Shown piece after piece: positions 21,959 through 30,126 of a stretch of 64,000 bases of DNA. How positions within the stretch are numbered: position 1 is the first letter of the stretch; each line of letters starts with the position of its first letter. Position numbers and translations under genes: made by a program. The notes beneath the pieces are model-generated. The model was not told the DNA's origin. It saw nothing but the letters and a program-made list of their open reading frames with translations, and did not search any database. Origin of the DNA: Aminobacter anthyllidis (GTDB taxonomy: Bacteria > Pseudomonadota > Alphaproteobacteria > Rhizobiales > Rhizobiaceae); NCBI RefSeq assembly GCF_018555685.1, contig NZ_JAFLWW010000009.1:62001-126000 (forward strand), given 5' to 3'.

Positions 21959-22530
21959 GCATCGACAGCCAGAAGCCGGCCCGGCCGCGCAGGATCTTCG
22001 TGATTTTGCCGCTGCTGATCTTCCTGGCGCTTGCCGGCGTGTTCCTGGCGCAGCTGTTGTCTGGCCGCGACCTGACCGCGGTGCCATCGGCGCTGATCGG
22101 CCAGACGGCACCCAAGACCGAGTTGCCGCCGCTCGAAGGCCTCTCGTTGCCGGGTCTCAACTCGGCTGATTTCGCCGGCAAGGTAACGCTGGTCAATGTC
22201 TGGGCGTCGTGGTGCGCGCCGTGCCGCGAGGAGCATCCGGTGCTGGTCGAATTGTCCAGGGACCAGCGCTTCTCCATCGCCGGGCTGAACTACAAGGACA
22301 AGCCGGAGAATGCCCGGCGCTTCCTTGGCGATCTCGGCAATCCGTTCAAGGCAATCGGCGTCGACCAGAATGGCCGCACGGCGATCGACTGGGGCGTCTA
22401 TGGCGTGCCCGAGACGTTCCTCGTCGGCAAGGACGGCAAAGTCGCCTTCAAGCATGTCGGGCCGCTGTCGCCCGAGGCCGTCGCCGCCACGCTGATGCCG
22501 GCCATCGAAAAGGCGCTCGCAGCGCAGTAA
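21955..22530 (+). CDS. ccmG: Thiol:disulfide interchange protein CcmG/DsbE
   Basis: This 191-residue membrane-anchored thioredoxin keeps apocytochrome c haem-binding cysteines reduced. Residues 14-34 form the anchor (IFVILPLLIFLALAGVFLAQ). The redox motif is WASWCAPC in the periplasmic domain, preceded by LVNVWA, and the cis-proline region is VYGVPETFLVG. The start overlaps ccmD. It closes the ccm cluster here; ccmC, ccmE, ccmF and ccmH are not in the window. Confidence 0.95.
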   Translation: MSIDSQKPARPRRIFVILPLLIFLALAGVFLAQLLSGRDLTAVPSALIGQTAPKTELPPLEGLSLPGLNSADFAGKVTLVNVWASWCAPCREEHPVLVELSRDQRFSIAGLNYKDKPENARRFLGDLGNPFKAIGVDQNGRTAIDWGVYGVPETFLVGKDGKVAFKHVGPLSPEAVAATLMPAIEKALAAQ

Positions 22531-22655
22531 TCGCCCAATATCGGCAGACTTTTCGCGACACGTGCGAATCGTCTGGATTTGCACTACATTTTCATACAGC
22601 CGCTGGGGAGAGGCACGCCGCGACGACGCGGCAAGCGGCTGCCGGGGAGGCGTAA

Positions 22656-23546
22656 ATGCAAGACAGTTCCGCGCTCATCATTTTTCTGCCGCTGGCGCTC
22701 GGCGTCATCATGCTCGGCCTTGGCCTGTCGCTGACAACAGACGATTTCCGCAACGTCCTGCAAAAACCCAAGGCAGTATTCGTCGCATTGCTCTGCCAGA
22801 CCGTCATCCTGCCGCTGGCCTGCCTGGGCATCGTCTATGTCTTTGGTCTCGAGCCGGCGCTGGCGGTCGGCATGATGCTTTTGGCGGCCAGTCCGGGCGG
22901 CACCTCGGCCAATCTCTACAGCCATCTGGCCGACGGCGATGTGGCGCTGAACATCACGCTGACGGCGATCAATTCGGCCCTGTCGATCCTCACACTGCCA
23001 TTGATCGTCAACTGGTCGCTGGCGCATTTCATGTCGGGCGACCAGGCGATTCCACTGCAATTCGCCAAGGTGGTGCAGGTGTTCGTCATCGTGCTCGGCC
23101 CCGTGCTGATCGGCATGTGGCTGCGCAGCCGTTTCCCCGCCTTTGCCGAACGCATGGCCCGGCCGGTGAAGATCTTCTCGATGCTGTTCCTGTTCGCTGT
23201 GGTTGCCGTAGCACTGATCCAGGAATGGGAGACGCTGAAAAGCTGGGGTCCGATCGTTGGCCTCGCCGCGCTCGCCTTCAACCTTGTCAGCCTCGGGGTG
23301 GGCTACTTCGTGCCACGCGCGGCGGGCGTTGAAAGACGCCAGGCAACCGCGATCGGCATGGAGATCGGCATCCACAACGGCACGCTGGCAATCGCCATCG
23401 CGCTGAGCCCGCTGCTGCTGAACAACGCGACGATGGCGGTTCCGGCGGCGATCTACGGGCTGATCGCCTTCATCACCGCTGCGATCTTCGGTTATTGGCT
23501 GAAGCGGGCTCATGCCAGCGTGACGGCGGCAAACCCGGCGCATTGA
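22656..23546 (+). CDS. Bile acid:sodium symporter (BASS) family transporter
   Basis: This 296-residue membrane protein has about nine or ten helices. ASPGGTSANLYSHLADGD near helix 4 and EIGIHNGTLAIAIAL near helix 9 are the two crossover motifs that bind sodium in BASS proteins. Bacterial members carry organic acids or pantoate-like compounds; the substrate here is unknown. GGGGAGG lies seven bases before the ATG. It stands alone, 125 bases after ccmG. Confidence 0.88.
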   Translation: MQDSSALIIFLPLALGVIMLGLGLSLTTDDFRNVLQKPKAVFVALLCQTVILPLACLGIVYVFGLEPALAVGMMLLAASPGGTSANLYSHLADGDVALNITLTAINSALSILTLPLIVNWSLAHFMSGDQAIPLQFAKVVQVFVIVLGPVLIGMWLRSRFPAFAERMARPVKIFSMLFLFAVVAVALIQEWETLKSWGPIVGLAALAFNLVSLGVGYFVPRAAGVERRQATAIGMEIGIHNGTLAIAIALSPLLLNNATMAVPAAIYGLIAFITAAIFGYWLKRAHASVTAANPAH

Positions 23547-23627
23547 GCCGACAAGCGACGCGAGCGCCGGAAACAGAAAAGGCGCTTGCGGCATGCCCAT
23601 GGGGTGCCCCTCGCGCCTTGTCGCAAC

Positions 23628-23646
23628 GGCCGGTCAGATACCGGCC
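23628..23646. terminator. Hairpin between the BASS gene and the DUF1127-like gene
   Basis: GGCCGG (23628-23633) pairs with CCGGCC (23641-23646) around TCAGATA. A second imperfect stem with AAGGCGC and GCGCCTT lies at about 23579-23620. There is no clear U run on either strand; the pair probably separates the two convergent genes. Confidence 0.5.
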
Positions 23647-23666
23647 GGCCTGATAATGGTTAGGTC

Positions 23667-23834
23667 TTAGCCGTAAACGTGCTTGTAGGCCTGGTACAGC
23701 ATCTCGCTGCGGTCGGCGCGCATGTCGGCCAGGTCACGGCCGGAGAAGCCGTCGATCTCGGCGACGAGGCGCTTGTAGTGCTTGCGCTTGGAAGCGCTTT
23801 CGCGGGCACGGCTCAGAAGGTTGTCAAAAAACAT
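23667..23834 (-). CDS. DUF1127-like small protein (55 aa)
   Basis: This 55-residue basic protein starts MFFDNLLSRARESASKRKHY and contains EIDGFSGRDLADMRADRSEM, which fits the DUF1127 pattern (a helical, Arg-rich small domain). In alphaproteobacteria such proteins affect stress responses, sRNA maturation or phosphate metabolism, often through RNA binding. AAAGGA lies eight bases before the ATG. A 7-bp hairpin (CGCCGCA with TGCGGCG, 23853-23869) sits just upstream of that ribosome-binding site, and a second palindrome (GCTGCATTGCAGC) lies further up, so the leader may control translation. Confidence 0.8.
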   Translation of the reverse strand: MFFDNLLSRARESASKRKHYKRLVAEIDGFSGRDLADMRADRSEMLYQAYKHVYG

Positions 23835-24006
23835 GGCAGGTTCCTTTCATCGCGCCGCAAGATGCGGCGAAAACTGACCTCCCTGATCAATCTGATGATG
23901 ACATAGGAACTGCCGCGCAGCAAAATAAGATGCTGCAATGCAGCAATGCGCTCGACGCATGACAGGTTAACGAGGCTTAACGCCGCTGCATGGATTGCGC
24001 GCGGAC

Positions 24007-24621
24007 CTACCACATGGTCTTGCGGTAGGCCTCGTCGAGCGAACGGTCCAGCGTCTCGGCATTGTCGGCGAGCGCCAGCTGGTCGCGCAGGATCTGCCCG
24101 AGCGTCGGCAGGCTGCCCCGGTCGCGCCAGGTGCCGGGCGCCCACAGCTCCGAGCGCATGAACGCCTTGGCGCAGTGCATGTAGGCAGCCTTGACCGAGA
24201 CGACCATGACCGTGACCGGCGGCTTGCCCTCGGCGGCGAGCTGCTCGCGCAAGGCCGGATCGGCTGTCAGGCGCGCATCGCCATTGATGCGCAGCGTCTC
24301 GTTCATGCCGGGAATGAGGAACAGCAAGCCGACAGCCGGATTGACCAGAACGTTTTCGAGCGTGTCGAGCCGGTTGTTGCCCGGCCGGTCGGGAATGGCG
24401 ATGGTGCTGTCGTCGAGCACCGCCACGAAGCCCGGCTTGTCGCCCTTCGGCGTGACGTCGGCATTGCCCTTGTCGTCGGATGAGCCGATCAGCACGAACG
24501 GGCTGCGCGCCAGAAAACTGCGGGCGTGATGATCAAGGCGGCGAAGTTCCTTCTTCACCGCGCCGTCGCCCGGCGCCCGGTAGTGCTGGCGCAGCGCCTC
24601 GCGGTCGGTGATGAACTCCAT
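24007..24621 (-). CDS. Pyridoxamine 5'-phosphate oxidase family (FMN-binding) protein
   Basis: This 204-residue protein has the split-barrel flavin fold. FVLIGSSDDKGNADVTPKGD and IPDRPGNNRLDTLENVLVNP are the signature of the MSMEG_1061/DR2398-like PPOX subgroup, whose members bind FMN. The reaction is unknown and it is unlikely to be true PdxH, which needs a different C terminus. The start at 24621 lies eight bases from the yciB stop, so it is probably co-transcribed with yciB and ftsY. Confidence 0.85.
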   Translation of the reverse strand: MEFITDREALRQHYRAPGDGAVKKELRRLDHHARSFLARSPFVLIGSSDDKGNADVTPKGDKPGFVAVLDDSTIAIPDRPGNNRLDTLENVLVNPAVGLLFLIPGMNETLRINGDARLTADPALREQLAAEGKPPVTVMVVSVKAAYMHCAKAFMRSELWAPGTWRDRGSLPTLGQILRDQLALADNAETLDRSLDEAYRKTMW

Positions 24622-24629
24622 GATGTCCC

Positions 24630-25283
24630 CTATTTCGAAGAATGCTCGTCCAGCGAATGGCGCATGATGAGCGGCATCTGGCTGAAAGTGAAGAGCAAGG
24701 TTATCGGCATGATGCCCCAGACCTTGAACGCCACCCAAGTGTCGGTCGAAAAGGACCGCCAAACAACTTCGTTGACCACGGCAAGGAACAGGAAGAACAG
24801 GCCCCAGCGGAAGGTCAGCTTGCGCCAGCCTTCGGCATCGAGGCGGAAGGCCGATGCGAAGACGTATCCGAGCAACGACTTGCCGAACCACAGCCCGCCA
24901 AGCAGGATCACGCCGAACAGCGTGTTGACGATCGTCGGCTTCATCTTGATGAAGACGTCGTCCTGGAGATAGAGCGTCAGCGCGCCGAAGACGAAGACCA
25001 CCACGCCCGAGACCAGCGGCATGATCGGCAGCGAGCGGGTCAGCAGCCACGACGCGATCAGGGCAGCAGCCGTTGCCGCCATGAACAGGCCGGTGGCGAT
25101 GAAGATCGGCCCGCCGAGTTCGGCCAGCGTGGGAAATTTCTGCGCCAGCCATTCGCCACGCGCATTGGCGAAGAAGAATACGACCAGCGGCCCGAGTTCC
25201 AGCACCAGCTTGAGCAGCGGGCTAACGTCTTCCTTCTTGGTCGTCGGGTCCGAGGGATCGCGTTCGAGGATAGGTGCATTCAT
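24630..25283 (-). CDS. yciB: Inner membrane-spanning protein YciB (septation protein A)
   Basis: This 217-residue integral membrane protein has five or six helices. [19 protein letters not shown] at the start, and the later [20 protein letters not shown], are highly conserved in the YciB/IspZ family, which is involved in envelope integrity and cell division in Enterobacteria. It follows ftsY by three bases. The order ftsY-yciB after dapF and mtaB is a conserved rhizobial arrangement. Confidence 0.93.
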   Translation of the reverse strand: MNAPILERDPSDPTTKKEDVSPLLKLVLELGPLVVFFFANARGEWLAQKFPTLAELGGPIFIATGLFMAATAAALIASWLLTRSLPIMPLVSGVVVFVFGALTLYLQDDVFIKMKPTIVNTLFGVILLGGLWFGKSLLGYVFASAFRLDAEGWRKLTFRWGLFFLFLAVVNEVVWRSFSTDTWVAFKVWGIMPITLLFTFSQMPLIMRHSLDEHSSK

Positions 25284-25286
25284 AGG

Positions 25287-27050
25287 TCAGGCGACTCCTG
25301 CGATCGCCTTGGCGAAATCGCTTGCCGAAAAGGGTTCGAGATCGTCGACCTGTTCGCCGACGCCGATGAAATAGACCGGCAGCTTATGTTTGGCGGCGAT
25401 TGCGACCAAAATACCGCCGCGCGCCGTGCCGTCGAGCTTTGTCATCACAAGGCCGTTGACGCCGGCGATGTTGCGGAAGATCTCGACCTGGTTGAGCGCG
25501 TTCTGGCCGGTAGTGGCGTCGACCGTCTGCAGCACCGTGTGCGGCGCCTCGGGGTCGAGCTTGCCAAGCACGCGCACGATCTTTTCGAGCTCGGCCATCA
25601 GCTCTGTCTTGTTCTGCAGGCGCCCGGCCGTGTCGATGATCAAGACATCCGAGCCAGCTTCCTTGGCCTTCTCGAACGCGTCATAGGCGAGGCCCGCGGC
25701 ATCAGCGCCGAGCTTCGAGGCGATTACCGGCGACTTGGTGCGTTCGCCCCAGATCTTGAGCTGCTCGATGGCCGCGGCACGGAAGGTGTCGCCGGCAGCG
25801 AGCATGACCGAGAGCCCGCCTTCGGTGAGCTTGGCAGCGAGCTTGCCGATGGTGGTGGTCTTGCCGGTGCCGTTGACGCCGACGACCAGAATGACATGCG
25901 GCTTGTGCGACAGGTCGAGCTCCAGCGGCACCGCGACATGCGTCAAGACCTTTTCGATCTCGACGGCCATGATCGAACGGACTTCGTGGTCGGATACGTC
26001 CTTGCCGTAGCGGGTGGAAGCGAGTGCATCGGTGACGCGCAATGCAGTCTCGACGCCGAGATCGGCGCGGATCAGCACGTCTTCGAGGTCCTGCAGCGTG
26101 TCTTCGTCGAGCTTCCGCTTGGTGAAGATGCCGGCGATGTTGCCCGACAGCTCCTTCGACGAGCGCGACAGGCCCTGGCGCAGGCGCTGGAACCAGCTCT
26201 GCCTCGGCGCAGGCGCGGCCACTTCCACGACCTCGGCCTTTTGCTCGACCTTCTTCTGGACCGTGACCTTGCCGGCGGAGGGCTTTGGAGCAGGAGCTTC
26301 GGCAACGGGCGATGGCTGGGCGTCCTCTCCCCCCTTGAGGGGGAGATGGTCCGAAGGACCAGGGGGGATCGTCTCCGCCACGCTCGGCGTCGCGTCAGAC
26401 GATCCAACGACCCCACCCGGCCGTTGCGCGGCCACCTTCCCCTCAAGGTGGAGGGGAATCGCAGGCGCAACCGGCTCAGGCTCGGGAGCGCGCATCGTCG
26501 GCTCGGGTGCCAAAGGTGCTGGTTGGGCGGGAACCTCCTCGGGCACCTCCGGAACTGACGGTTCTTCCGGCAGGACCGGAACCTCCGCCGGCGCAGGCTC
26601 GGGCTCGACCGGGCTCGGTGCAGGCGCTGGCTGCTCGGCAGGCTTCTCGGGCTCGGGCGCAGGAACTTCCGGCGCTGGCTCGGGTTTTGGCTCTTCCGGC
26701 GGGGCGGGCTGTGGCGCAGGCTCGACCGGGACTGGCTGCTCGGCGGGCTTCGGTTCCGGCACAACAGGCTGCGGCGTTTGAGGCGCGGTCTCTTCCCCCT
26801 CCTTGAGGGGGAGATGGTCCGCAGGACCAGAGGGGGTCACCTCCAACTCGGCGACGACACCACCCCGATCGACTTCGTCGATCGACCCTCCCCTCAAGGG
26901 GGAGGGAGTCTCGGCTGGCGCCTCTTCCGCCGGCCTCAATGCTTTCAGCGCGTCGAAATTCAGCGGCGGCAGGACTTCGTCTTCGGCCGGCTGCTCGACA
27001 GCTTCCTTCTTGCCGAAGGAAAAGACTTTCTTGATGAACCCGAATGCCAT
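25287..27050 (-). CDS. ftsY: Signal recognition particle receptor FtsY, with repeat-derived segments
   Basis: This 587-residue SRP receptor GTPase docks translating ribosomes to the Sec machinery. The membrane-targeting start is MAFGFIKKVFSFGKK. Residues about 20-280 form a very long Pro/Glu/Ala-rich A domain. The N domain begins near residue 285 and the G domain follows with GVNGTGKTTT (391-400), DTAGRL and TKLDGTARGG. The A domain contains two in-frame insertions that match intergenic palindromic repeats, at residues 47-88 and 199-243; both end in DHLPLK followed by E or G and GE. The GTPase core looks intact. The start MAFGF is chosen by family; an upstream Met would overlap mtaB. It lies between mtaB and yciB. 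Confidence 0.95.
   Translation of the reverse strand: MAFGFIKKVFSFGKKEAVEQPAEDEVLPPLNFDALKALRPAEEAPAETPSPLRGGSIDEVDRGGVVAELEVTPSGPADHLPLKEGEETAPQTPQPVVPEPKPAEQPVPVEPAPQPAPPEEPKPEPAPEVPAPEPEKPAEQPAPAPSPVEPEPAPAEVPVLPEEPSVPEVPEEVPAQPAPLAPEPTMRAPEPEPVAPAIPLHLEGKVAAQRPGGVVGSSDATPSVAETIPPGPSDHLPLKGGEDAQPSPVAEAPAPKPSAGKVTVQKKVEQKAEVVEVAAPAPRQSWFQRLRQGLSRSSKELSGNIAGIFTKRKLDEDTLQDLEDVLIRADLGVETALRVTDALASTRYGKDVSDHEVRSIMAVEIEKVLTHVAVPLELDLSHKPHVILVVGVNGTGKTTTIGKLAAKLTEGGLSVMLAAGDTFRAAAIEQLKIWGERTKSPVIASKLGADAAGLAYDAFEKAKEAGSDVLIIDTAGRLQNKTELMAELEKIVRVLGKLDPEAPHTVLQTVDATTGQNALNQVEIFRNIAGVNGLVMTKLDGTARGGILVAIAAKHKLPVYFIGVGEQVDDLEPFSASDFAKAIAGVA
26322..26456. repeat. Palindromic repeat inside the ftsY coding sequence (copy B)
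   Basis: The plus strand reads CTCCCCCCTTGAGGGGGAG, then TGGTCC-GAA-GGACCA, then GGGGGG. A second half carries GGCCG/CGGCC and CCCCTC/GAGGGG palindromes. In the ftsY frame it encodes about 45 residues (199-243), from HLEGKVAAQRPGGVVGSSD to PSDHLPLKGGE. It belongs to the same family as the repeat pair between ccmA and ccmB. Confidence 0.8.
26787..26912. repeat. Palindromic repeat inside the ftsY coding sequence (copy A)
   Basis: The plus strand reads CCCCCTCCTTGAGGGGG, then TGGTCC-GCA-GGACCA, then GAGGGGGTC, and at the far end GATCGACTTCGTCGATC and CCTCCCCTCAAGGGGGAGG. In frame it encodes about 42 residues (47-88), from TPSPLRGGSIDEVDRGG to PADHLPLKEGE. Its first 45 bases are nearly identical to copy B. 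Confidence 0.8.
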
Positions 27051-27063
27051 GCGGTCGCTTTCG

Positions 27064-28347
27064 TCAGGCCGCGCGTGCGGCGGCTGGTGCCGCTGTGAGC
27101 CGCTCGCCGTCATGTCCGACGATGTCGACCTCTATGATTTCGCCTGACACACCCTGATCGAGTGCGACGAGCGTGAAGCCTTCCGTCCGCCCGAGCCCCT
27201 CGCGCTCGACAAGCACCTGCTGGCGCGAGCCCTTGAGGCTTTCGAGATGGCGCTTGTAGGCGGCATCGCCGGTGGCGCGCAGGCGCGCGGCGCGCTGCTT
27301 GACGATGTCGCGGCGGACCTGCGGCATGCGCGCGGCGGGCGTGCCCTCGCGCGGGCTGAAAGGGAAGACGTGGAGATGAGTCAGCCCGCACTCCTCGACG
27401 ATCCTGATCGAATTTTCGAACATCTCGTCGGTTTCGGTCGGGAAGCCGGCGATGATGTCGGCACCGAAGACGATGTCGGGGCGCAGCTTGCGCACATCGG
27501 CGCAGAACTGGATCGACTGGTCGCGCAGGTGCCTTCGCTTCATGCGCTTCAAAATCATGTCGTCGCCCGACTGCAGCGACAGATGCAGATGCGGCATCAG
27601 CCGGCTTTCGGTGGCAACCGCTTCGAGCAGGTCGTCGTCGGCCTCGATCGAATCGATGGAGGACAGGCGCAGGCGGCGCACGTCAGGCACCTGGCGCAGG
27701 ATCGTTTTGACCAGCTTGCCCAGACGCGGCGCGCCGGGAAGGTCGGCGCCGTAGCTGGTCATGTCGACGCCCGACAGCACCACTTCGGCATAGCCGTTGC
27801 CGGCGAGGCGCTTGATCTGCTCGACGACAGCGCCCATCGGCACCGAGCGCGAATTACCCCGGCCATAAGGAATGATGCAGAAGGTGCAGCGGTGGTCGCA
27901 GCCGTTTTGGACCTGGACGAAGGCGCGCGCCCTGCCCTCGATGGCGTCGACCAGATGCCCCGCCGTCTCGCGCACGGAAAAGATGTCGTTGACGCGGGCC
28001 TTCTCGAAATCGTTGACGCCGAAATCGGGCAGCGCCCGGTAGTTGTGCGACTTGAGCTTTTCCTCGTTGCCGAGCACGAGGTCGACCTCGGCCATGTCGG
28101 CGAAGGCGGTGGGATCCGTCTGGGCGGCACAGCCGGTGACGATGATGCGCGCGTCCGGGTTCTCGCGCCGCGCCTTGCGGATCGACTGCTTGGCCTGGCG
28201 CACGGCTTCGCTGGTGACCGCGCAGGTGTTGAAGATGACGGCGCCGCCCTTGAGCTCTTCCAGCCCGGCGGCCTTGGCCTCGCGCTTCATCACCTCTGAC
28301 TCGTAGGTGTTGAGGCGGCAGCCGAAGGTGACGACATCCACCGCCAT
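27064..28347 (-). CDS. mtaB: tRNA (t6A37) methylthiotransferase MtaB
   Basis: This 427-residue radical-SAM enzyme adds a methylthio group to t6A37 in ANN-decoding tRNAs. The N-terminal UPF0004 domain has cluster cysteines in FGCRLNTYES, NTCAVT and TGCAAQ. The radical-SAM cluster is CDHRCTFC, followed by IIPYGRGNSRS. A TRAM-like C-terminal part ends the protein. The start overlaps the dapF stop by one base (TGATG), so the two are coupled. The dapF-mtaB-ftsY order is conserved in Rhizobiales. Confidence 0.95.
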   Translation of the reverse strand: MAVDVVTFGCRLNTYESEVMKREAKAAGLEELKGGAVIFNTCAVTSEAVRQAKQSIRKARRENPDARIIVTGCAAQTDPTAFADMAEVDLVLGNEEKLKSHNYRALPDFGVNDFEKARVNDIFSVRETAGHLVDAIEGRARAFVQVQNGCDHRCTFCIIPYGRGNSRSVPMGAVVEQIKRLAGNGYAEVVLSGVDMTSYGADLPGAPRLGKLVKTILRQVPDVRRLRLSSIDSIEADDDLLEAVATESRLMPHLHLSLQSGDDMILKRMKRRHLRDQSIQFCADVRKLRPDIVFGADIIAGFPTETDEMFENSIRIVEECGLTHLHVFPFSPREGTPAARMPQVRRDIVKQRAARLRATGDAAYKRHLESLKGSRQQVLVEREGLGRTEGFTLVALDQGVSGEIIEVDIVGHDGERLTAAPAAARAA

Positions 28348-29231
28348 CAGGCGACGTCCTGCTGGTCGCGGCGCCAGGCGCCGGTGGCCGGGTTGAAGCT
28401 GCCGGAGAATTCCCACTCGGCCGGGCCGGTCATGACAACGTGGTCGTCGGCGCGCCAGTCGATCTGAAGCGTCCCGCCACTCGGCACGGTCACGGTTACG
28501 CTACGGCCAGTGCGGCCGGTACGCGCGGCGGAGACGGCAGCGGCACAGGTGGCCGAACCGCAGGCCAGCGTCAGGCCGGCGCCGCGCTCCCAGGTGCGCA
28601 GGTTGAGCGTCTCGCTTGATGTCACCTGGGCGATCGAGATGTTGGCACGCTCGGGGAAGATCGGATGGTTTTCGAGCAGCGGGCCGAAGCGGTCGAGGTC
28701 GTAGGACCAGACGTCGTTGTCGACCCAGAAAATGGCGTGCGGATTGCCCATCGAGGCGACCGAAGGCGAATGCAGCACCGGCGCGTCGATCGGCCCGATC
28801 TGCAACTCGATGGCACGCGTGTCGCGAAACTCCTCGGCCAGCGGAATGTCCTGCCAGCCGAAGCGCGGAATGCCCATGTCGACTGAGATCAGGCCGTCCT
28901 CATGCTCTTCTGCATTGAGGATGCCGGCGACGGTCTCAAACGTGAACACCTTCTGCCGCGTCTCGGCGGCAAGCGCCTGCACGACGCAGCGCGTGCCGTT
29001 GCCGCAGGCCTGGGCATGGGTGCCGTCGGAATTGATGATCTCGATGTAGTTGATTGTGCCCGGCGTGCGCGGGTCGTGGATCGCCATGATCTGGTCGAAC
29101 TTGGTCGCCGGATCGGCAGCCAGCGCAATCGCCGCGGCAGGCGTGACGCGGTCGGCGCGGCCGCGCATGTCGGCAACGATGATCTCGTTGCCGAGCCCGT
29201 TCATCTTGGCGAAAGGGGCCTCAATGGCCAT
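28347..29231 (-). CDS. dapF: Diaminopimelate epimerase
   Basis: This 294-residue cofactor-free epimerase interconverts LL- and meso-diaminopimelate for lysine and peptidoglycan. The two catalytic cysteines lie in QACGNGTRC and LACGSATCA. The N-terminal [11 protein letters not shown] is the family start. It is the first gene of a leftward unit dapF-mtaB-ftsY-yciB-PPOX. Threonine in place of the more usual alanine within the CGNGARC motif is a minor variation. Confidence 0.96.
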   Translation of the reverse strand: MAIEAPFAKMNGLGNEIIVADMRGRADRVTPAAAIALAADPATKFDQIMAIHDPRTPGTINYIEIINSDGTHAQACGNGTRCVVQALAAETRQKVFTFETVAGILNAEEHEDGLISVDMGIPRFGWQDIPLAEEFRDTRAIELQIGPIDAPVLHSPSVASMGNPHAIFWVDNDVWSYDLDRFGPLLENHPIFPERANISIAQVTSSETLNLRTWERGAGLTLACGSATCAAAVSAARTGRTGRSVTVTVPSGGTLQIDWRADDHVVMTGPAEWEFSGSFNPATGAWRRDQQDVA

Positions 29232-29451
29232 GGTCGGTAAGTCTCGCGGCTGTTTGGGGCCTATATGGCGGAAACATCGTCGAATTACCAGTCTCGCGGC
29301 ACGCTGGCTTATTGAGACAATTTTGCAACAATTTCATACGCAAACCCTATTTTAACCATATCAGGTTGAAATTCTGCCAACTTCGCCGCTTTAGAGGCGA
29401 ACTGTCGATCGCGCGGGGGCGCCCCCAGAACTGCCCCACGGAGGGAATGCA

Positions 29452-29997
29452 ATGGCTTTTTCGAAAACCGGCCTGCTGGCCGCATCGCTGGTGGCGCTTC
29501 TGGCTGCCGCCGGCTGTAACAGCACGCGCCTTTCGTCGATGGACACCCAGCCGGCTCCGCTGCCCGCGGCGCCCGCCGGCACGGTGACCAGCGGCCAGTT
29601 GCCGCCGCCCTCGGCACCGGGTGCTGCCGGCGCCTCGCAATTCCCGGCTGCTCCGCAGCAGCAGACCCAGGTCGCCGCCCTGCCCGCCGACGGTGGCGCC
29701 GCCGCCGCCAACGCGCCCGACATCACCGCAACCAGCGTGGCAGGCGTGTGGAGCGCTTCGGTTTCCGGCCAGAGCTGCAAGGTGGCAACGCCGCAGACCA
29801 AGTTCGGCCAGGGCTTCCGCGCCGGTCCGCTGCGCTGCCCGGCCCCGATCGATGGCGTCAAGTCGTGGAACGTCGCCGGCAAGCAGCTGACCCTGTTCGA
29901 TGAAGCCGGCTCGCCGCTGGCCAGGCTCTATCAGTCGGGCGAAGGCCGCTTCGACGGTCAGACCTCCAACGGCCTGCCGATCTCGCTCAACCGCTGA
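29452..29997 (+). CDS. Omp19-like lipoprotein, AprI/Inh-type protease inhibitor domain
   Basis: This 181-residue protein has a signal peptide with lipobox AAAGC (cysteine near residue 22), then a Pro/Ala/Gln-rich linker, then a C-terminal beta-barrel domain (about 90-181) with VAGVWSASVSGQSCKVATPQ and CPAPIDGVKSWNVAGKQLTLFD. This matches the Inh/AprI fold of Brucella Omp19, an outer-membrane lipoprotein that inhibits proteases. The two cysteines of the domain probably form its disulfide. GGAGGGA precedes the ATG. A GGCGAA/TTCGCC hairpin and GGGGGCGCCCCC lie in the leader. Confidence 0.85.
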   Translation: MAFSKTGLLAASLVALLAAAGCNSTRLSSMDTQPAPLPAAPAGTVTSGQLPPPSAPGAAGASQFPAAPQQQTQVAALPADGGAAAANAPDITATSVAGVWSASVSGQSCKVATPQTKFGQGFRAGPLRCPAPIDGVKSWNVAGKQLTLFDEAGSPLARLYQSGEGRFDGQTSNGLPISLNR

Positions 29998-29998
29998 T

Positions 29999-30043
29999 GC
30001 ATGACCTCCGAAAATCGACATCGATTTTCGGACAGGATCATGC
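29999..30043. repeat. Rhizobial-type palindrome after the Omp19-like gene
   Basis: CCGAAAATCG (30008-30017) pairs with CGATTTTCGG (30022-30031), and the outer arms GCATGA (29999-30004) and TCATGC (30038-30043) extend the stem. Sequences of this form are frequent in rhizobial intergenic DNA. It may also stop transcription between this gene and zapE. Confidence 0.75.
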
Positions 30044-30126
30044 GTAGACTTTTGGCGACACAGCGTCCGTTGCGCGTCCGACTGGGCGCGCAACGCTGCA
30101 AAGGCTTTCGAATTCCAGAGTGAACC

